Position numbers and translations under genes: made by a program. Shown piece after piece: positions 52,111 through 58,100 of a DNA stretch of 64,000 nucleotides (the stretch's first letter is position 1; each line of letters begins with the position of its first letter). The stretch is taken from positions 14,258,787-14,322,786 of the forward strand of contig NC_067195.1 of assembly GCF_000699445.3 (NCBI RefSeq), written 5' to 3'. This DNA comes from Schistosoma haematobium (Eukaryota > Platyhelminthes > Trematoda > Strigeidida > Schistosomatidae). The notes beneath the pieces were generated by a model. The model had not been told where the DNA came from. It did no database searches and saw only the letters and a list, made by a program, of their open reading frames with translations.

Positions 52111-55100
52111 AGGTTCCTTAATTGGGAACATTTTGAAAGAATCAATGAACAATCTGCGACAAGTATGTTTTTTTTTAAAAATAAAATATACTTATGTTCT
52201 CATAACCTAAATGATCATTTAAAGATCTGCATCTGAAACAGCGTAATCATCCATTAGTAATTACAAACGATTAACGGAATACCTTTGACGTCTCGATTAT
52301 TTTAATTAACATCTTTCAGTACTGTATATTTGTAAATTTATAGACGACTTCGGAGATGTTTATCACTTTTTGCTATAACTAATTGACTTCATCTTCATGT
52401 AACTTTTTATTTAACAATTTCATTTTATCTTTTCCCAATTGATGATCGAATTGTAATAATCCACGAAATGACTAGGAAATGGCCTGACATATCGTTTATT
52501 ATTATGAATCATGGTAAACGTTCACAATAGTTGTAGAAATTAAACTTCGGATCTTTTAGTAAGCGCCAAACCAAATAAGTATCCACTCGTTTTTGTTTTT
52601 AGCTGTAACCAGTTCACAGTTGGTGTTAATCGTATTTTAACATCATCCAAAGACTCGAAACTAAGACCAATGAATATTGACTACTTAGAAAAGAGTTTCA
52701 GTAGCAAAACTATGATTGATTATTTTCAGTTGCGATGTGATGCATTGTTATATGGCTAATGTGTATCGAAGGAAAGTTAGTTGTGTGTTTAGACGTGAAA
52801 TTTATAGATTCTCCAGTACAAATATTTACAAATGATGTATATTATATCCATAAGTCGGTCTATGGAGTTCTTGATTAAAAAATCTGTCTTAGATTTATAG
52901 AACCACAACAACAGAATTCCATTCGTGAAAACATGATTTTGCAAGATTGTCAGTATTTAATTGTTTATGGTGAATTATGATTGAAAAATTAAAGAATTAT
53001 GTCGTTTAGCTCCTGGCATACTTTTCTTTGGTTTTACTTGTGGACTTTCATAAATACCGTGATCAAACGATGCTTTGTTGTATCAAAAGGGAATTCCATA
53101 TAACTGGTCACAACCACTTATCGTCCCAATATATAAGAAAGGGTCAAAATCATCCAGTGACAACCGTAGAGGGATTAGTTTGACTAATACAGCATGTAAA
53201 ATATTAGCGTCAATAATTATCGATCGTCTGACTAAGACTCGTGAACTGCAAACACGAGAAAATCAGGCTGGCTTCAGACCTGGTCGTGGCTGCATCGACC
53301 ACGTATTCACCATTCGTCAGGTTCTAGAACACAAGCATGCAAGCAGCATTTGACTCTGTAAACCGAGAGGTTCTATGGCAGTGTCTGTCATTAAAAGGCG
53401 TACTTCAGAAGTACATAAACCTTGTGAAGGCTCTTTACTCGAACACTACTAGTCAAGTTATAGCATAAGGTGAACTGTCATCTGATTTTGCAACTTCACG
53501 TGGTGTCCGTCAAGGCTGTCCACTTTCTCTATTTTTGTTCAACTTCATCATAGACATACTGATAGAAATAACGCTCTCATCGACTGAATTTTCGTGCATT
53601 GATTTTCTACCAGGAGGTCCATTTATCGACTTAGAATAGACAGATGATATAGTCATGTTTGGTGAAGACGCTGATAAAATGCAGTCTTTTGGTAGCACTG
53701 AGTAACAACGCCAGAATGTTTGGGATGCGTTTCCTCCTCTAAATGCAAGTTGTTGCTTCAGGACTGGTCTGCGGCAACGCCTGAACTTAGGATAGGGAGT
53801 GAAGTATTCGAACGCGTCGACAACTGCACTTATCTTGGAAGTCTGTTCGGCCCTAACGGTTTGGCATCTGACGAGTTCTCGGCACGGATTCAGAATGTTC
53901 GTTTGGCTTTTGCCAACTCACACCAATGGCGAATGCGAGTTATTCACCTATCAATTAAGGGACGAGTATATTGTGCGGCAGTTCGTTCTGTTTTACTTTA
54001 TGGCTGCGAAACGTGGCTATTAAGAGTAGAAGATACTCGTAAGCTACTAGTATTTGACCAAAGATGTCTTAGAAATATTGCTTGCATCTGCTATTATCAC
54101 CGGGTGAGTAATGGTGAATTATACGCAGGGTATTAGGGAATGACGGTAAATGCGTTGATGAGGTTGTGAACCTTCATTGACTGAAATGGTTGGGCCACGT
54201 ATTACTCAGGCCCAACCACCAATTATCATGACGCACAATGGTAACCGATGTTGGGGATGGTTGGAAGAAAGTTAGGGGCGGCCAGACCGAAACGTGGCAT
54301 CAGTGCTTGGGGCCACTAACTTCTAGGTTAAGCCATGTTGGTAGATGCAGACTACTTGGTTGGGGTCCGCGTGACTGTCGTTAGAGACTGAGTGACATGG
54401 CTGAGAATCGATCACAATATTGTAGGTGTATACACTCACTGTCTTCCCTTAAACTATGGGAATAAAATCGCTCCATATCTTTCTGTCTACGAACTAATTC
54501 TTTCTTCCTGTACTATGTCCTTAGATGCAATGTTTCTTTTATATATTGCAACCAGTGAATGAAGTACGTCTATGAATCCTGTGTTCATCTTGTGCTAATG
54601 AGGTATGGTAACGTGGACCGATGCATATATGTGCCCGGTCCTACGTCGTAGGTGATTGGTTTCAAAAGCGATGGATTTAAGTGGGTTCTGGTAAACGTTA
54701 TGGAATCAATTTGTATTTTTTTGTCTAGATCTTTATAAATAATTTTCCTTGCCTAAATCGTAACCGAAGTAATTAAAGTATAGTGTATAAATATACCTTC
54801 TACATGCCTACGTATCCGAGTATAAATGGTTATAAACCTTTATGGGTGTTGAATAGTTTTAAAAATCAGAGATTATTTCGGTTTCATATTCTTAATTTCT
54901 TGCCCATCTCACTAACGTTTTATGTCTGCAATAGTTTTGCTTATGAAAATCAGGTTTCTGAATTTTTTTGTTGTAAGATTCATTTCACTTGTTTTCAAGT
55001 GATGATTTGTACAATATAGGATTAGTTATTTTATTTCTTTTTTTATGTGATTCCATTTATATTTTGTTTGATTATTAGGATATTTGCTTATTTGATGAAT

Positions 55101-58100
55101 ATTCCACGCTGAATGATCAATTAACAATTCCTCTTGCAAACGGCACGATAACAGCATTCAGTTCAACAAATCTATTGAAATGTCCAAATTTACTGCAACA
55201 TTTAAAACTTGTTCATCAAACAATTCGTCGGAAATTTGCTATTAAGAGTATCGAAAATAATTTAGCCAATTATCAGTTACAACTTTCTAATGAATATACA
55301 GGACGTTTGAGTGTTCTGAAAGAACTTGGATTTATTGATTCGGCAACACAAAGCTATTGCCTTAGTTTTAAAGGTAAGATATTTGCAATGCCTAAATAAT
55401 CATGGTTTGGTTGAAGGTTTTTGTAATGATTAGTTTAATTTGTAGATTTTATTTGTCACAGACTAAACTCACTAAAGGTACCATTGAAAACCTGGAAACA
55501 GTGGACAACTGTTTCGTTTTAATATGCTACGCATCTCCATTGAGTACCCACGAACTTGCCAAAGATCAAAACTCAGGGCCTTGGGATTGTTCAATTAACA
55601 TTTCACCATCAGAATCGCTGTATTGGCACCAGTTGGTACAATTTCTTGTTCAATCCACAATATGGCGCGATGATAATCCGTTACTTATGGTGACAACTGT
55701 CACTTCCAACACGTTTGGACTCCACTAATCACGACTTTTCACTAGGACTTCACTGACATCTTGAAGAGGTTTTGTGGAGAATGTTTTGAATTCGTAAGTT
55801 CCATTCCTTACGGATTGATCCTAGTTGAGATAGCTATCTGATTTTCAGTAGTATCTCAAATGAGACCCTACTGTGACGAAAACGAGTCATTCTTGAATAA
55901 TAGTTTTATCATAATGATTTTATTTAAATTTTTAACGAATAAGTAAATAAAACTAAAGATAGTCTCTAATTTCTAAAGGTGTAACCTAAGTACTTTTTGT
56001 TTTCTCAAAAAATGTATTATTTATTGACAGATGAAACATCAGAGTGCAACCTAGATTTTTGATAAATTTCCTTACACTTAGTTGTTTTTAAAAATAGCAT
56101 ATTGATTTGGCAGAGAAGAAATATTAATATTCACACGTAAATTTATATTTGCTTTGATTTTTCTACAGGAATTAGGGATTAAGTTCTGAACACTGAAAAA
56201 CTGCTGAATTTAATCCATAGATTTCCACAATTTACCAGGCATTGTATTTCAAAAGAATTATTATGTGAGGACAGCCAACGAGTGAACTCGAGGAAGCTCT
56301 AAGAAGCTCAAAGAGAGCCGAAGATGCTCCATTCAATCATCTTTTGGAAGAATATTCCAGAATCCCTACGTGGAGCTTCCCTATTGGACAAATGCTAATA
56401 GCCCCCCTATAAATACCTGAAAGTTTTGAACCATAATTGACACTATTTGGAATAGCCTTCCTTTCACTTGAAAAAGAAGAACCAAGACAAATCAGTGGCA
56501 ACGGGGATGAAATATCTTCGGCTGTTTCTGAGCTTCTTAGGGCTTCCTCGAGTCCTCAAACCTCCCCTCTTTAGAGTCTTGTGTAAGACGTTTTCCTTCG
56601 GTCCACCTGAAACTCGGTTACCGCATTCCTCTTGCTGTTCACCACTCTCGAAGCCTGTACCGCTTTGGCCTTGCGCCTTTTATTTCTTCCACATTCGCGC
56701 TCCCGAGATGAATCCGCGAGCGATTGAAACGGGGTCGGCTTTGTGTGATCAAAGTTCTGCCGTTCCCTTGAATTTGATTTATGTGTCTTATACTCGTTCC
56801 GACATTTCTCCGGACTAGGTACAGTACATTTCCGATCCGACGTTCTATAACACCTGGTCCCTACTTTCTATCATCTTGATACGATTTGACAAATACCCTT
56901 TCACCCACCTGAAAGCTACGAGTGACCGTACGATGCTCATTCATGGGTTTACTTGGCTGCAGCATTCTGTTAAGGACTGTCCATATTTTCCTTCCGAACA
57001 TACACTCGGCTGGTGACGTTCCTTCTGTTACTGCCGGATTAGGGATAACTCTGTAAGACGTTAGGAACTTACTGATCACCTGTTCTGGGATACCCTCCCT
57101 TCCTCCTTTGAACAGAGCTCTTTTTATCGTACCCACGAATCTTTCTGCTTGGTTATTCGACTGAGGATGGGACGGAGGAGATTGTGGATGCGATATTGCA
57201 TTTTCGCCACAAAAGTGTTTAAAAGCAGATGACATAAACTGAGTACCGTTTTCAGTCACTAAGATCTCTAGGACCCCAAGACAAGCAAACAATCCTGACA
57301 ATATTCTTATTGTACTCTCTGATTTCGTTTTCGGCATGTCATATACTTCTGGCCATTTTGTGAAAGCATCGACGACAACCAAGTAATTTCTGCCTTGTAT
57401 TGGACCGGCGAAATCAGCGTGTATTTTTTGCCAAGGCCCGTCCGGTTTTGGCCATGGTTGTGGTTCAGCTTTAGTCGGATTCTCTGTGGCCTCTAGACAG
57501 GACCAACAACTGCGACATTTTTGTTTTCTATCATGGTTGTGGAGATTCAATAGGTTGGTTATTTTAAATACGAATAGAGCTTTGAATTGGACGGAAATTC
57601 GGACATACTAATTCCTGTATTTCTGGATACTTTACCAAACAATATGCGATTTTATTTAACAAAGCAAACATATGAGAAATGTACTTTTAGGAGATATTTC
57701 TAAAAGATTAGCATTAACCCCCTGGGTATTTTCGTTATTTTCATTGCTTTTTTCCATACACTATTATTATTAGTTGCTGAAAAAAATAAACCCTGGTATA
57801 CCAGAACGAAGATTGAAGGAATAGTAACTATCAGGACCAATTTATCGATAAATATTATATTACAGTGTTATTACGTAATTTTTAAGTAACTAGACTACTT
57901 TGTCTATATACCCATAAACAACTGTTGTACGACTTTCTATTCGTGTTTAGTCTATCACTTACGGTTTCCGCTATCCACTACCACTTTTGGCTTTTTTTTT
58001 TTATCCATAATTGTTATTTTTCATTTTATAGTATGGTGCGGCCGGGTGTGTCTATATAAACCACGTCTGTTTGGAATATAACTATAGTTAAAGCTGGTTG

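Noticed and set aside
56861..57550. Endogenous virus integrase
   Set aside because: Best fits a Ty3/gypsy retrotransposon: gypsy-type motifs, LTR and primer site nearby, and no envelope gene seen.
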